Notes: generated by a model not told the origin, from the letters alone. Numbered from the stretch's first letter, positions 8,935-18,582 are shown. The stretch is 64,000 nt of DNA from UBA2241 sp963777895 (GCA_963777895.1 CAVZSF010000005.1:744001-808000); one strand, 5' to 3'. Program-made: numbers and translations.

Positions 8935-10893
8935 TCAGACCTTGCCGCGCTTGAGGTCGTCGACGACGGCCGGATCGGCCAGCGTCGACGTGTCGCCCAG
9001 CGCCTCGAACTCGCCCTCGGCGATCTTGCGCAGGATGCGGCGCATGATCTTGCCGGAGCGGGTCTTCGGCAGGCCCGTGGCGGCGAACTGCATCTTGTCG
9101 GGCGTCGCGATGGGACCCACGACCTTGCGGACGTGCACCGCGAGCTCCTTCTTGAGGTCGTCGCTCGGCTCCACGCCCTCGTTGAGCACCACGTACGTGT
9201 AGATGCCCGTGCCCTTGATGGGGTGCGGGTAGCCGACCACGGCGGCCTCGGCGACGGCCGGATGGCTCACCAGGGCGCCTTCGACGTCGGACGTGCCGAT
9301 GCGATGGCCGGAGACGTTGAGGACGTCGTCGATGCGGCCCTTCAGCCAGTGGTCGCCGTCGGCGTCGATGGCGCAACCGTCACCGGTCGTGAAGACGCCC
9401 GGGAACATCGAGAAGTACACTTCCTTGAAGCGCTTGCCCTCGACGTCGCCCCACGTGCCCCGGATCATGCCGGGCCATGGCGCGGTGATGACGAGGTGAC
9501 CGTCCTCGCCGACGCCGGCGGGCTCGCCCTTGTCGGTGAGCACCTGGGTCTGCACGCCGAAGAACGGGCGGCCGGCGGAGCCCGGCTTGAGGGCCATGGC
9601 GCCGGCGAGCGGAGCGATCATGTGCCCGCCCGTCTCGGTCTGCCACCAGGTGTCCAGCAGTGGCACGCGGCCCTTGCCGACCTTCTCGTAGTACCAGAGC
9701 CAGCTCTGCGGGTCGATCGGCTCGCCCACGGAAGCCATGAGGCGGAGGGAGGGCATGTCGTGCTTCTCGACCCACTCGTTGCCCTGGCCGATGAGGCTGC
9801 GGATGACGGTCGGCGCCGTGTACACGGTGGTCGTGTTGTGCTTCTCCACGACCTGCCAGTAGCGGTCCGGTTCGGGATACGTCGGCAGGCCCTCGAAAAG
9901 GACGCTGGTCACGCCCATGCTCAGCGGGCCGTAGACGATGTAGCTGTGGCCCGTGATCCAGCCGATGTCGGCCGTGCAGAAGTGGACGTCGTCGTCGTGC
10001 AGGTTGAAGACGTACTTGCACGTGTCGTGCACGTAGAGCAGATAGCCGGCCGTGCTGTGGAGGACGCCCTTGGGCGTGCCGGTCGAGCCCGAGGTGTAGA
10101 GGATGAAGAGCGGCTGCTCGGCATCCACCGGCACCGGCGGGCAGTCGGCAGTGATGTCCGGGGCGGCCATCTCGTCGTGGTACCAGACGTCGCGGCCGTC
10201 GGTCATCGGCACGTCGCCGTCCACGCGCTTGATGACGACGACCGTCTCGACCGGCGTCTCGTCGCCGCTGATGGCGACATCGGCGTTGGTCTTCGAGGCC
10301 GTGGTCTTCGAACCGCGGTAGCCCTTGTCGGCGCAGATGAGCACCTTGGCGCCGCAGTTGTCGATGCGCGCCTTGAGCGCTTCGGCAGAGAAGCCGCCGA
10401 ACACCATCATGTGGATGGCGCCGATGCGGGCGCAGGCCAGCATGACGATGGGCAGCTCGGCGATCATCGGCAGGTAGAGAGCGACACGGTCGCCCTTCTT
10501 CACGCCGTGCTTCTTGAGCACGTTCGCGAACTTGCTGACCTCGTCGAGGAGCTCCTTGAACGTAAGGGTCTTGGTGTCGCCGGGGTCGCCTTCGAAGACG
10601 ATGGCCGGCTTGTCGCCCTTGCCTGCCTCTACGTGGCGGTCCAGGCAGTTGTACGAAGCGTTGAGCTCGCCGCCCTCGAACCACTTGATGTAGGGCGTGG
10701 GATCAAAGCTCCAGTCGAGGACCTTGTCCCACTTCTTGGTCCATACGAGCGCGTCTTCGGCGCGCTCCGCCCAGTAGCCCTCGGGATCCTCCACGGAACG
10801 CTTGTACTGGGCTTCGTAGTCCTCGAAGCTCTTGATGTACGCGTCCTTGGAGAGCTCGGGCGACGGCGGGAAGACCTTTGTGTCGTTTGCCAC
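8935..10893 (-). CDS. acs: Acetyl-coenzyme A synthetase (AMP-forming)
   Basis: The 652-residue protein has exactly the usual Acs length. It converts acetate, ATP and CoA to acetyl-CoA via acetyl-adenylate. Visible motifs are the AMP-binding P-loop YTSGSTGTPKG, the A5/A8 core and the C-terminal PKTRSGKIMRR, whose lysine (Lys615) is the residue acetylated by Pat-type enzymes and removed by sirtuin deacetylases. The GTG at 10893 was chosen because AGGAGG sits 9 bases upstream and it yields the standard N-terminus; the frame stays open for 56 more codons without motif. It ends in a strong terminator at 8869-8904. The adjacent Pat-like gene suggests post-translational control. Confidence 0.97.
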   Translation of the reverse strand: MANDTKVFPPSPELSKDAYIKSFEDYEAQYKRSVEDPEGYWAERAEDALVWTKKWDKVLDWSFDPTPYIKWFEGGELNASYNCLDRHVEAGKGDKPAIVFEGDPGDTKTLTFKELLDEVSKFANVLKKHGVKKGDRVALYLPMIAELPIVMLACARIGAIHMMVFGGFSAEALKARIDNCGAKVLICADKGYRGSKTTASKTNADVAISGDETPVETVVVIKRVDGDVPMTDGRDVWYHDEMAAPDITADCPPVPVDAEQPLFILYTSGSTGTPKGVLHSTAGYLLYVHDTCKYVFNLHDDDVHFCTADIGWITGHSYIVYGPLSMGVTSVLFEGLPTYPEPDRYWQVVEKHNTTTVYTAPTVIRSLIGQGNEWVEKHDMPSLRLMASVGEPIDPQSWLWYYEKVGKGRVPLLDTWWQTETGGHMIAPLAGAMALKPGSAGRPFFGVQTQVLTDKGEPAGVGEDGHLVITAPWPGMIRGTWGDVEGKRFKEVYFSMFPGVFTTGDGCAIDADGDHWLKGRIDDVLNVSGHRIGTSDVEGALVSHPAVAEAAVVGYPHPIKGTGIYTYVVLNEGVEPSDDLKKELAVHVRKVVGPIATPDKMQFAATGLPKTRSGKIMRRILRKIAEGEFEALGDTSTLADPAVVDDLKRGKV

Positions 10894-11182
10894 CCTGTCC
10901 ACCTCCTGTTCAACCGATCGTCGGCGTGGCTTGGCTGTATGTCCTTCACGCGCGCGTGAGCGCGCCCGACTGCGCTGGCTCCGGCGCAGGGGGACCCGGC
11001 TCGTGATCAGGTGAGGTGACGCGGTCTCGGGCGGGCCAATGGCGGACACTACAGGCAGCACAAGTGCACTTCAACCCGGAGGGGCCCGATTCAGCGGTTG
11101 GGCCAACCCGGGACGCTCGGGGTGGCCTAACAGTGGCGTCAGGCGACGGCGGCGGAGGGTCCGCGGACGGTGAGGGAGGTGG
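10894..11182. other. Intergenic region upstream of acs with no gene seen
   Basis: These 289 bases carry the acs leader (AGGAGG at about 10902-10907) and presumably its promoter. A CG-alternating stretch near 10950 could form a small hairpin. No coding frame with conserved residues, repeat or RNA gene is visible. Confidence 0.4.
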
Positions 11183-11254
11183 TGGGCGATGTTGGATTTG
11201 AACCAACGACCTCCCGCGTGTGAGGCGGGCGCTCTCCCACTGAGCTAATCGCCC
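11183..11254 (-). tRNA. tRNA-Val(CAC)
   Basis: The minus strand folds into a 72-nt cloverleaf with acceptor GGGCGAT/ATCGCCC, D arm TAGCTCAGTGGGAGAGC, anticodon loop CTCACAC (anticodon CAC) and T loop TTCAAAT. The 3' end continues ACC without a full CCA. A TATCGT hexamer on the minus strand (11269-11274) is a possible -10 box. Confidence 0.96.
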
Positions 11255-11473
11255 ACAGAGGGAAGCACACGATACCAGAAGGGCAACAGGCGGGCGAGTG
11301 GCCGCGAGGCGGCCGCGCGCCCGCCTGTTGCCCTCAAAGGCGGCGGGGCGCCAATGACATCACGCCGGCGCGCCTGCGTGACGGCTGCGGCCTGCTCTTG
11401 CCCTGCAAAGAAGGGTAAACAGCGCGCGAGGAGCCCGCCACTCCGGCTGGGCCGACAGCGAGGTGAGACCGCG

Positions 11474-11890
11474 ATGAGCATGGTGACGCTGGCAGCCATC
11501 AGGGAGGGGTATCGCGCCGTCGGTCCGGGCGTCGGCGACGCCATGCTCCGTCTGTTCGGCCAGGGCACGGCCTTCCCGGACGCCGCCTGGCCGCGCTGGC
11601 AGGTCATCGATCTGATCTCGGGCCGGCGCAGCCGGGCCCGTAAGGTCGTCGCCGAGGACCTGCTCGGCGGCATCCCCTCGCACTGGCAGGTGACGCGCGT
11701 CGAGCCGCAGTCGTTTCGTTCGGCCGAGGGCAGCGTGGTGGTGACCGGGCACATCGTGTGCCGGCCGCCCGGTCCCGCCGGTCTCTGGGAGCTCGTCCGG
11801 GTCCCGTTCGCGCACATCTGGTACCTGCGCGACGGCCGCGCCGTGCGGGTGCGCGATTACCTCGATGGGATCGATCTGGTGCGCGCATAG
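11474..11890 (+). CDS. SnoaL/NTF2-like protein, function unknown
   Basis: The product has 138 residues. The C-terminal FAHIWYLRDGRAVRVRDYLDG resembles the final strands of SnoaL-like or NTF2-fold proteins, which act as small isomerases, hydrolases or ligand-binding proteins. No catalytic residues can be assigned. The ATG at 11474 is preceded by a GAGGTGAG Shine-Dalgarno. A NAD(P)-binding oxidoreductase gene follows after 90 bp on the same strand, and such proteins often accompany small-molecule oxidoreductases. The fold call is from sequence pattern only. Confidence 0.6.
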   Translation: MSMVTLAAIREGYRAVGPGVGDAMLRLFGQGTAFPDAAWPRWQVIDLISGRRSRARKVVAEDLLGGIPSHWQVTRVEPQSFRSAEGSVVVTGHIVCRPPGPAGLWELVRVPFAHIWYLRDGRAVRVRDYLDGIDLVRA

Positions 11891-11980
11891 AGAACCGCGC
11901 CGCGGGGCAAACTGCCGGGTCATCGGAGGGCGCCGGCGGTCGCGAGCGCGGCCGGCGCCGGGCGCAGCGGGGGGTAGGCG

Positions 11981-12883
11981 ATGAGACCACGCATCCTCGT
12001 CACGGGGGCGAGCGGCACCGTCGGGTCGGACGTCGTCCGGCTGCTCTGTGACCGCCAGGTCCCGTCGGTGGCCGTCGTTCGTGACGCGGGCAAAGCGGAC
12101 GCGATAGAGGCCTACTGCGCCGCGGTCAAGGTCGCCGACTTCCGCGACGCCGCCAGCGTGCGCGACGCGATGGAGGGTACCGACAAACTGCTCCTGATCA
12201 CGCCGATGACGGCCGACCAGGTCGAGCTCGGCGACACGCTCATCGCGGCCGCCGACGACGCCGGGGTCGATCACGTCGTGAAGCTCTCGATCATCGGCGC
12301 CGAGACGCGGCACGGCTGCCGGCTCGTGCGCTGGCACCGCCACATGGAGCGGCAGATCGAGCGCCTCGATCTGCGCTGGACCTTTCTGCGCCCGAACGGC
12401 TTCTACCAGAACTTCCTGGGGTCGTGGGGCGCCGCGATCCCTGCGGAGGGGCGCATCTATCTGCCGACCGGCACGGCGGCGGTGAGCTATGTGGACGCGC
12501 GCGACGTCGCCGAGGCCGCCGTAGAGACGCTGCTCGGCGACGGTCACGATGGGGAGATCTACACGCTCACGGGGCCGGCCGCCCTGACCAAGGCGGAGAT
12601 CGCCGCAGCCATAGCGGCGGCGGCCGGCCGCCCGGTCGAGTACGTCGACGTGCCCGAGGACGCGGCGCGCGCGGCGCTCGAGCAGGCCGGCCTCGTCGAG
12701 CCGCTCACGGGCGCCGTGCTCGAGCTGTGGGCGCAGGAGCGGTCGGGGGCGGTCGCCGCCGTCACCCCCGACCTCGAGGGTCTCCTCGGCCGCCCGCCAC
12801 GGCCGTTCGCCGACTTCGCGCGCGACCATGCCTCCGCATGGGCGGCGCAGGCTCAGCCGGTGGGTGGCGCCGCTTCCTCCTGA
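11981..12883 (+). CDS. NmrA-like NAD(P)-binding oxidoreductase
   Basis: The 300-residue protein begins with a Rossmann nucleotide-binding motif (ILVTGASGTVGSDVV, residues 5-19), then LLLITP and a NGFYQNFL segment typical of NmrA/HSCARG-like and azoreductase-like short-chain proteins. Members bind NAD(P) and act as reductases or redox sensors; the substrate here is unknown. GGGGGG precedes the ATG. Its 3' end overlaps the convergent PsiE-like gene by 31 bp. Confidence 0.8.
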   Translation: MRPRILVTGASGTVGSDVVRLLCDRQVPSVAVVRDAGKADAIEAYCAAVKVADFRDAASVRDAMEGTDKLLLITPMTADQVELGDTLIAAADDAGVDHVVKLSIIGAETRHGCRLVRWHRHMERQIERLDLRWTFLRPNGFYQNFLGSWGAAIPAEGRIYLPTGTAAVSYVDARDVAEAAVETLLGDGHDGEIYTLTGPAALTKAEIAAAIAAAAGRPVEYVDVPEDAARAALEQAGLVEPLTGAVLELWAQERSGAVAAVTPDLEGLLGRPPRPFADFARDHASAWAAQAQPVGGAASS

Positions 12884-13392
12884 GGTGTCTTGGCAGCGAC
12901 GTCGGCGGCCGCCGGTCCGCCGGCGGCCGCCGGTCCGGAGTCGGCCGCCGGCCAGGTCGAGCCCTGCACGCGCGCGGCCAGATACCAGAAGAAGGCGAGC
13001 GCGACGATGACCGCGCCCAGAGCCAGGTACAGCTTCCAGTCCGTCGAGCCGCCGAGTAGGAGCAGCCAGAGTTCTCTCAGCACGACGGCCAGGGATACCT
13101 CAGCCAGGTTGGTCACCTTCACGTGGGCCGAGCGCGCGTACTCGCGGAAGAGGTCGAAGATCTCGATGACGATGAAGATCGTCAGGACGCCGACGACGAG
13201 ATCCTTGATGTTGCCGACGTTGCGCTGCGCGATGGTGTGGAAGATCGCGATGCCCAGGGTCACCACCGCCCAGACGAGCACCACCAGCATCAGGACCACG
13301 AGGATGTCGACGATGATCGTGATGATGGCCGCCGCCGACTTGTCGACGAGCGGGGCGAAGACGCTGCGCACGCGCTTGCCGGGTTCGTACAT
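12853..13392 (-). CDS. PsiE-like small membrane protein
   Basis: The 179-residue product has four hydrophobic helices (about residues 20-50, 55-75, 95-112 and 125-145), an IEIFDLFREYAR segment between the second and third helix pair that is typical of the phosphate-starvation-inducible PsiE family, and an Ala/Pro-rich C-terminal tail. The ATG at 13392 has GGAGG 8 bases upstream. Its biochemical role is unknown in the family. The last 31 bp overlap the convergent oxidoreductase gene, so the Pro/Ala tail may be a late addition. Confidence 0.65.
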   Translation of the reverse strand: MYEPGKRVRSVFAPLVDKSAAAIITIIVDILVVLMLVVLVWAVVTLGIAIFHTIAQRNVGNIKDLVVGVLTIFIVIEIFDLFREYARSAHVKVTNLAEVSLAVVLRELWLLLLGGSTDWKLYLALGAVIVALAFFWYLAARVQGSTWPAADSGPAAAGGPAAADVAAKTPQEEAAPPTG

Positions 13393-13604
13393 CGCTGGAC
13401 CTCCCCATGACGGACCGGGCGTTCCCCGGCAGGCCGCTCGTCGACGACGAGGCGCAAGCAGGCGTGCGGCCGTTGATTGGCGCGACGGTACCCCGAGATT
13501 CATAGCACGAACCGCCGCGGAAGTGGGAAGGACGCGGGCCGAGGCGATGAAGGTGGCCGTCGCGCCGCCGCGACGCCGGGGTGGTGCGGCTATGATGAGT
13601 CCGA

Positions 13605-14539
13605 GTGCTCATGATCACACGACCACCGACCGTCGATGTCCCCGCCCACCTCGGCTGGCGCTTGCTGGCGCAGATCGTCGACCTGGCGGTCGTCGTCTTC
13701 GTGTTCGGCGTGGTGATCAGCATCTTCATGGCCAGCGGTGTCGACGTGGAGCGCCAGGTGGAGGACGGCTGGCTCATGGAGATCACCTTCGGGGCGATCG
13801 TGTTCTGCTACTTCGCCATCTTCGAAGGACTACTGGCCGCCACCCCGGGCAAGCTGGCGGCCGGCCTGCGCGTCACGATGTGCGACGGCTCGCGGGCGAC
13901 GGGCTCGCCGTCGTGGTCCGCAATCTCGTGCGCCTGCCCGAGCTGATGTTCTGGTACATCCCCTCGATCATCTCGGTCGCCGCCAGCCCGGAGCGGCGTC
14001 GCGTGGGCGACTTCGCAGCCCGCACGATGGTCTGGCGTCGGCAGCCCTCGCCGGCAGACTGGCAGGGCCAGGGCGCGCACTACTGGCAGGCCCAAGGGCG
14101 ACCGGGACCCGAGGCGCAGCCGCCGGGCTCAGTCGCCCCGGGTGGCCCGTTGGTCGACTGGCCCTCGCTCGCCGGCGAGGCCTGTATCACGGCCGCCCGC
14201 GATCTCGCCGTCGCCGAGAACGCCTACCGGCTCATGGCGGAGCGCGAGCACCTGCGGCTCGAGCAGTTCGGGCTCACCGGCGCAGGTGCAGAGGCCTACT
14301 CGGCCGAGTACGTGAGCGCGTGGGATGCGCTCGCGGAGGCGGTGGTCGGTCTGCAGGCGAGTTACCACCGCCTGGTCGCCGTTCTTGATGGGCAGGACGC
14401 CGCCGGTTTCGTCGCGACCCACCCGCCTCTGGCCATGGCGCTGGGGGCCGTGCAGGCTTATCTGCCGGCGGCGACAGACGAGGACGTCGTCGCCGTGTTT
14501 CGCGGCCGCCTTGAGGCGGCGCACGGTCTGGGCGCCTGA
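13605..14539 (+). CDS. RDD-domain membrane protein with C-terminal helical domain, one frameshift
   Basis: An RDD domain comes first: GWRLLAQIVDLAVVV forms the first helix, followed by TPGKLAAGLRV and then VRNLVRLPELMFWYIPS. A hydrophilic linker and a helical domain of about 120 residues of ferritin-like appearance (VAENAYRLMAEREHLRLEQF) follow. The frame changes near 13895-13910: CDGSRATG is in the first frame and LAVVVRNLVRL in the second, and the RDD domain continues across the break, so the gene is treated as one. The start is the GTG at 13605 or the ATG at 13611. RDD proteins are often transport-related but mostly uncharacterised. Confidence 0.7.
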
Positions 14540-14655
14540 CGCGAGTCCTGAGGGTCACGTCAAATGCGAGAGCAGCTGCCTATCCGAGCATCCTCGCCAG
14601 CGTAGCCACACTGTCGAGACGAGACCGGCCCCTGACCAGGGCCTTCAACCAGGCC

Positions 14656-16977
14656 CTATCGTCGCAGCGGCAACCGTCGCGCATGACTTGCGGAGGACTG
14701 CCCCGCGACGAGTACCTGCCGCCACTTCACTTGCTCGGCGTTGCCCGCGTTGTCGGTGGAGTAGTAGCCGATCCAGTGCGGGCCGCTGCTCGAGACCAGA
14801 ACGGAGGTGCCCGGCTGCCACGTGCCGCCGTCCAGTCTCCACTGGGTGGAGGCGGCGCCGGAGAGCCCTGACTGGTCGATCGCCGTAAGGTGCACCGTCA
14901 CGGGTGATGCCTGGGGGATCGGCTGCCCTGTGGCGTCACGTGGTGCGTCGTCTCTGGTGACGGGCGCCATGTTGTCGATCTTCACCGTCCGCGTGACCAA
15001 GGTGCTCGCGTTGCCCGCGTTGTCGTAGGCCCGACAGGTGAAGGTGTACACACCGGAGCCACCGCCGCGCTTCCAGGTGCTGTAGGTCTTGGTGACCGTG
15101 GGAGAGTAGAGATAGCCCGTATAGCCGCCGCTGAAGCTGACGAACCAGCGGCTGAAGCCCGACGCCGCGTCGGTGGCCGAGAGGTTCACGGTGACACTGC
15201 CCCGATGCCAACCGTCGTCGGCGTTGTCTGAAGCCACGGGCGGCGTCGCGTCGACCTGCACCTTCCGCGTGGAGGTCGGTCCCCAGTTGCCGGCGTGGTC
15301 CCTCGCCCTGATATGGAAATAGTAGATGCCGTCCGTGGGGGCCGTCACGTTCGCGCTCCCGGCCAAGCCGCCCCCAGCGCCCTCGGGCACTGTGTCAGGC
15401 ACGCCGCCGGAGTTCTGGTCGAGAGTGTAGGAGTAAGCCCAGGGGCCGAGATGCCACGTAGTGAGCTCGGGTTGGCTGTTGAAGGTGGGCACACACACGC
15501 CGTACAGCCACTCGTTTTGCGCCACCAGGCTCACCGGTGACCCCACGTCGGGCGGCACGATCGAGCCCAGGGGGCGGGGATCAAGGGCATTGCTCAGGTC
15601 GAGGACCTCGACGGCGACCTCAGGGTATTTGAAGGCGGCAAATGCCAATGGCCGCTGTAGGCCGGTATCCGTCAAGGCGATCTGCATCACCCTCTCGACC
15701 GTACCGTACGGGTGCACGCACAACACCGACTTCTCGAAATGAGGCGCGGCGGCCTGCGAGACGTCGTAGACATCCAGGCCGCTGCCGCCGCTGCCCGCGT
15801 AGACGCAGCCTTGGCCGGCAGCCACCCCGGCGCAGACGGAGCCGGCTTCCGGGTTGCTCGTCGTCCCGACCAGCGAGGGAGACGTCGGATCCTGGACGTC
15901 GATCACATACAGGCCGTTGACTCCCAGGTAGAGCTTGTCGCCCTCGAGGCACAGTTCCCCGACGCCGCTCACGAGATCGAAGCCATCATCGGTCACCCAG
16001 CAGCCGCCGACGTCTGCGGGAGCCGCCGGATCATTCACGTCGATCACCCGCAGCCAGTGCGACATCGTGCTCTCGCCCTCGCGGACCCCTGACACGAGCG
16101 CATAGGCATGACTCGGGCCGACTTCGACCCCGTCAACATGGCAGCTGGCGACGTTCCAGGTGAGGTCTGAGACGTAGACGGGTGCCGCGGGATCGCTCAC
16201 GTCGACGATGACAAGATAGCCGGGGTCGTAGTAGTCGTTGAAGGCATCGACGGCCAGATAGGCGTAGTCGCCGAGAACGGCCACATCGTTGATTTCGACC
16301 ACACCCTTTGCGTCCTCGAGCACGATGAACCCGGCCTCCGTCGGATGGCTCGGGTCACTCACGTCCAGGATCCGCAGGCCCGCGTCCGAAGTCGCCAGGT
16401 AGGCCAGGTCGCCGGCGACCTCGATGTCGCTGGCGAGAAGGAGCTCCGGCCAGCTCATCTCTCCGGCAAGGTCGATGGCGGCAGGCCCCTCCCAGCGCAA
16501 CGTAGCCGTGCGATCCCCGTACCACGCACTCGTGTCTGGATGTGTCGGAGAGATCAGCGAGGTGAGGCCGAAGTCGACGGTGAAGGGGGCTGAGTTCGAG
16601 GTCACCCATACATCCGGCCAGTCCTCGATGAGGAGTTTTACCTGCACAGCACCGGAGGCGAAGCCGAGCGGGACGCTGCAAACGACCGCCGTGTCAGTCC
16701 AGCTGTGGACGATCGCCGGGACGTTGCCGAAGTGGACTTTGCCCTGTGAGATGCCATCTGGCCCCAGCACTCCGAAGCCCGTCCCCATGACCGTGACTTG
16801 AGTCCCCACGGGACCGTGGCTGGGAGACAAGGTGGTGATGACCGGATCGACGTCGGCGGACGCGGTCGGAGTGTAGGCAAACATGCACGAGACCATGACT
16901 GCGAACAGCATGCCGAAGGCGATGGTAACGAGCGGCGGGCGAGCGCGGCCGAACCGATCGACGCGAAGCGCGGACAT
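14656..16977 (-). CDS. Secreted IPT/TIG, LVIVD-repeat and Ig-like domain protein
   Basis: The product has 773 residues. A signal peptide (about 1-45, ending TASA) precedes an IPT/TIG domain (about 48-130; ITTLSPSHGPVGTQVTVMG). A beta-propeller of LVIVD-type repeats follows (about 180-520; recurrent YAYLAV...LVIVDVSDPAAP). Two OmpL47/Ig-like modules (about 560-745) have VTVNLSATD and AYDNAGN motifs. There is no sorting signal or membrane anchor; the C-terminus is basic. Function is probably surface display, adhesion or matrix binding. ATG 16977 was chosen over 16992 because GGGGGAG lies 6 bases upstream of it. It stands alone and converges on the RDD gene. Confidence 0.8.
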   Translation of the reverse strand: MSALRVDRFGRARPPLVTIAFGMLFAVMVSCMFAYTPTASADVDPVITTLSPSHGPVGTQVTVMGTGFGVLGPDGISQGKVHFGNVPAIVHSWTDTAVVCSVPLGFASGAVQVKLLIEDWPDVWVTSNSAPFTVDFGLTSLISPTHPDTSAWYGDRTATLRWEGPAAIDLAGEMSWPELLLASDIEVAGDLAYLATSDAGLRILDVSDPSHPTEAGFIVLEDAKGVVEINDVAVLGDYAYLAVDAFNDYYDPGYLVIVDVSDPAAPVYVSDLTWNVASCHVDGVEVGPSHAYALVSGVREGESTMSHWLRVIDVNDPAAPADVGGCWVTDDGFDLVSGVGELCLEGDKLYLGVNGLYVIDVQDPTSPSLVGTTSNPEAGSVCAGVAAGQGCVYAGSGGSGLDVYDVSQAAAPHFEKSVLCVHPYGTVERVMQIALTDTGLQRPLAFAAFKYPEVAVEVLDLSNALDPRPLGSIVPPDVGSPVSLVAQNEWLYGVCVPTFNSQPELTTWHLGPWAYSYTLDQNSGGVPDTVPEGAGGGLAGSANVTAPTDGIYYFHIRARDHAGNWGPTSTRKVQVDATPPVASDNADDGWHRGSVTVNLSATDAASGFSRWFVSFSGGYTGYLYSPTVTKTYSTWKRGGGSGVYTFTCRAYDNAGNASTLVTRTVKIDNMAPVTRDDAPRDATGQPIPQASPVTVHLTAIDQSGLSGAASTQWRLDGGTWQPGTSVLVSSSGPHWIGYYSTDNAGNAEQVKWRQVLVAGQSSASHARRLPLRR

Positions 16978-17354
16978 TGGTGCTCCCCCCATCCCTGGAG
17001 GCCGTTGGACCTCTCGCTGGCCTCGGCACGACCTGACCCGCGGTCTAGCTCAGAGGCGCGAGAGCCATGCGACCACTCGCTCTTGAGAGCTTCGACCCTC
17101 TATCGTCGCAATCATATGTCAATAGTACTCAAGGTCTAGGGTGTGCCTCATCCAATTCTGAGACGCTCCTCGCGGAAGCGACGCTTCCATCACCGAGGCA
17201 AAGCTCGTGCAGGAGCGGCTCGGGTATGTATCCACCGGCAGCGGTCGAGCGACCTCAGCTGACAAAGGCGGCACCAAACGGGCACAAAATGGCCCGCGCT
17301 GCTGGGTCAGGGCGCGGTGAGAAGGGAGGAGGCGGCAGAAGTGGCTGCAAGTGG
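16978..17354. other. Intergenic region with AT-rich patch
   Basis: These 377 bases separate the secreted-protein start from tRNA-Ser(CGA). An AT-rich stretch at 17107-17130 reads TTGACATATGATTGCGAC on the minus strand and may hold the promoter of the secreted protein, though spacing of the -35-like TTGACA to a -10 is not canonical. No gene is seen. Confidence 0.4.
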
Positions 17355-17443
17355 CGGAGAGGGGGGGATTCGAACCCCCGGACGACGCAAACGCCGTCAA
17401 CGGTTTTCGAGACCGCCGCTTTCAGCCGCTCAGCCACCTCTCC
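17355..17443 (-). tRNA. tRNA-Ser(CGA)
   Basis: An 89-nt class II tRNA on the minus strand: acceptor GGAGAGG/CCTCTCC, anticodon loop CTCGAAA (anticodon CGA), a long variable arm (TTGACGGCGTTTGCGTC) and T loop TTCGAAT. The discriminator G is followed by an encoded CCA (17352-17354). A TATACT hexamer at 17451-17456 on the minus strand is a likely -10 box. Confidence 0.96.
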
Positions 17444-17574
17444 GCCGGGCAGTATAGCGGATTGCAGGGCGTCTTCTGAGGCTGCGCCGGTGGTGCAACA
17501 CGTGGTGGCGGGTGGCGGGGAGGGGGCACGCCGCCCCGCGGGGTCGCCCTGCAGACGGGTTGGTCAGTGGATGG

Positions 17575-17665
17575 CGGAGAGGGGGGGATTCGAACCCCCG
17601 AGACAGCTCAACGCCGCCTACGCGATTTCCAGTCGCGCTCCTTAAGCCAACTCGGACACCTCTCC
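17575..17665 (-). tRNA. tRNA-Ser(GGA)
   Basis: A 91-nt class II tRNA on the minus strand: the acceptor is identical to the neighbouring serine tRNA, the anticodon loop is CTGGAAA (anticodon GGA), and it has a long variable arm and an encoded CCA at 17572-17574. A TATACT box lies at 17703-17708 on the minus strand, about 40 bp upstream. Confidence 0.96.
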
Positions 17666-17778
17666 GCGGGCGTCCGGCGCCGGGGGCGCCGAGCGGGCGA
17701 CCAGTATAAGGGATAAGCGACACCGGGTAATGGGACAGCTCCGGAGGTCCCGCTACTCCCCTTCGGAGTCCTCGCGGC

Positions 17779-18582
17779 TCAGGCCGGCTCCCCGCCGGAG
17801 TCCTCGCCGTCCCCGCCGAGCGACGTCGTCTTCCAGCGTGCCAGCCACCAGTCGACGGAGCGGTTCAGCTCGTGGTTGTAGCCGGCGGCGAACTTGCGCC
17901 CATACACGTACTGCCCGTAGTTGTCGCAGCCGGCCGGCAGCCGGCGCGGTCCGAGCGTCTCCTGCAGCTCGCCTTGTCGTGCGTTGAGTTCGTCTCGCGT
18001 CATCCGGTGATACGAGTCGACGTGCACCACGTCCTTCGTGAAATGCGGTGTCGGCCGGCGTCGCTTTGCCGGCCGCCCGAAGCAGAGCATCGTGACGGGG
18101 AAGGTGTGCGGCGGCAGGCCGAGCAGCTCGGCGTGCGTCTCGGCCTGCTCCATCACGTCGCCGATGTAGCACGAGCCGAGGCCGAGCGACTCGGCCGCCA
18201 CGACCGCGTTCTGGGCGGCGATCAGGGCATCGCAGCACGCGAGCAGCAGGTCGCCGGCGCCCGGTGCGGAGCGGGGCTCGACGCCGGCGACCTTGTCGAC
18301 GTCCGAGACCGCGAACAGGTCGGTCCACTTCTGGTAGTCCGCCACGAACAGCAGCACGAGCGGGGCCCTGGCGATGAAGGGCTGGTCGTCGCAGGTCACC
18401 GCCAGCCTCTCCTTGAGGCGCTGGTCTCTGACCTCGACGATCGAGTAGAGCATCAGGTTTCCGGCCGTCGGGGCGCGGAGGGCTGCGCCGAGGATGGCCG
18501 AACGCTCGTCGTCCGTGATCGGGGTGCGCGCGTAGCTGCGCGTCGATGTTCGCGCCTCGAGAAGGCGCAGGGTCTCGTTCAT
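17779..18582 (-). CDS. Nitroreductase-family flavoprotein
   Basis: The product has 267 residues. The N-terminal RTSTRSYARTPITDDE and RAPTAGNLMLYS segments are the FMN-contacting start of the nitroreductase fold, and AAQNAVVAAESLGLGSCYIG is the second conserved block. Members reduce nitro compounds, quinones or flavins with NAD(P)H; the substrate is unknown. The C-terminal 70 residues (DNYGQYVYGRKF, WWLARW) extend beyond the minimal fold. GAGGAG precedes the ATG. tadA lies 36 bp upstream on the same strand, so the two are probably cotranscribed. Confidence 0.88.
   Translation of the reverse strand: MNETLRLLEARTSTRSYARTPITDDERSAILGAALRAPTAGNLMLYSIVEVRDQRLKERLAVTCDDQPFIARAPLVLLFVADYQKWTDLFAVSDVDKVAGVEPRSAPGAGDLLLACCDALIAAQNAVVAAESLGLGSCYIGDVMEQAETHAELLGLPPHTFPVTMLCFGRPAKRRRPTPHFTKDVVHVDSYHRMTRDELNARQGELQETLGPRRLPAGCDNYGQYVYGRKFAAGYNHELNRSVDWWLARWKTTSLGGDGEDSGGEPA

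Noticed and set aside
8815..10959. 714-codon plus-strand open frame opposite acs
   Set aside because: Shadow frame of acs; acs is full length with all motifs.
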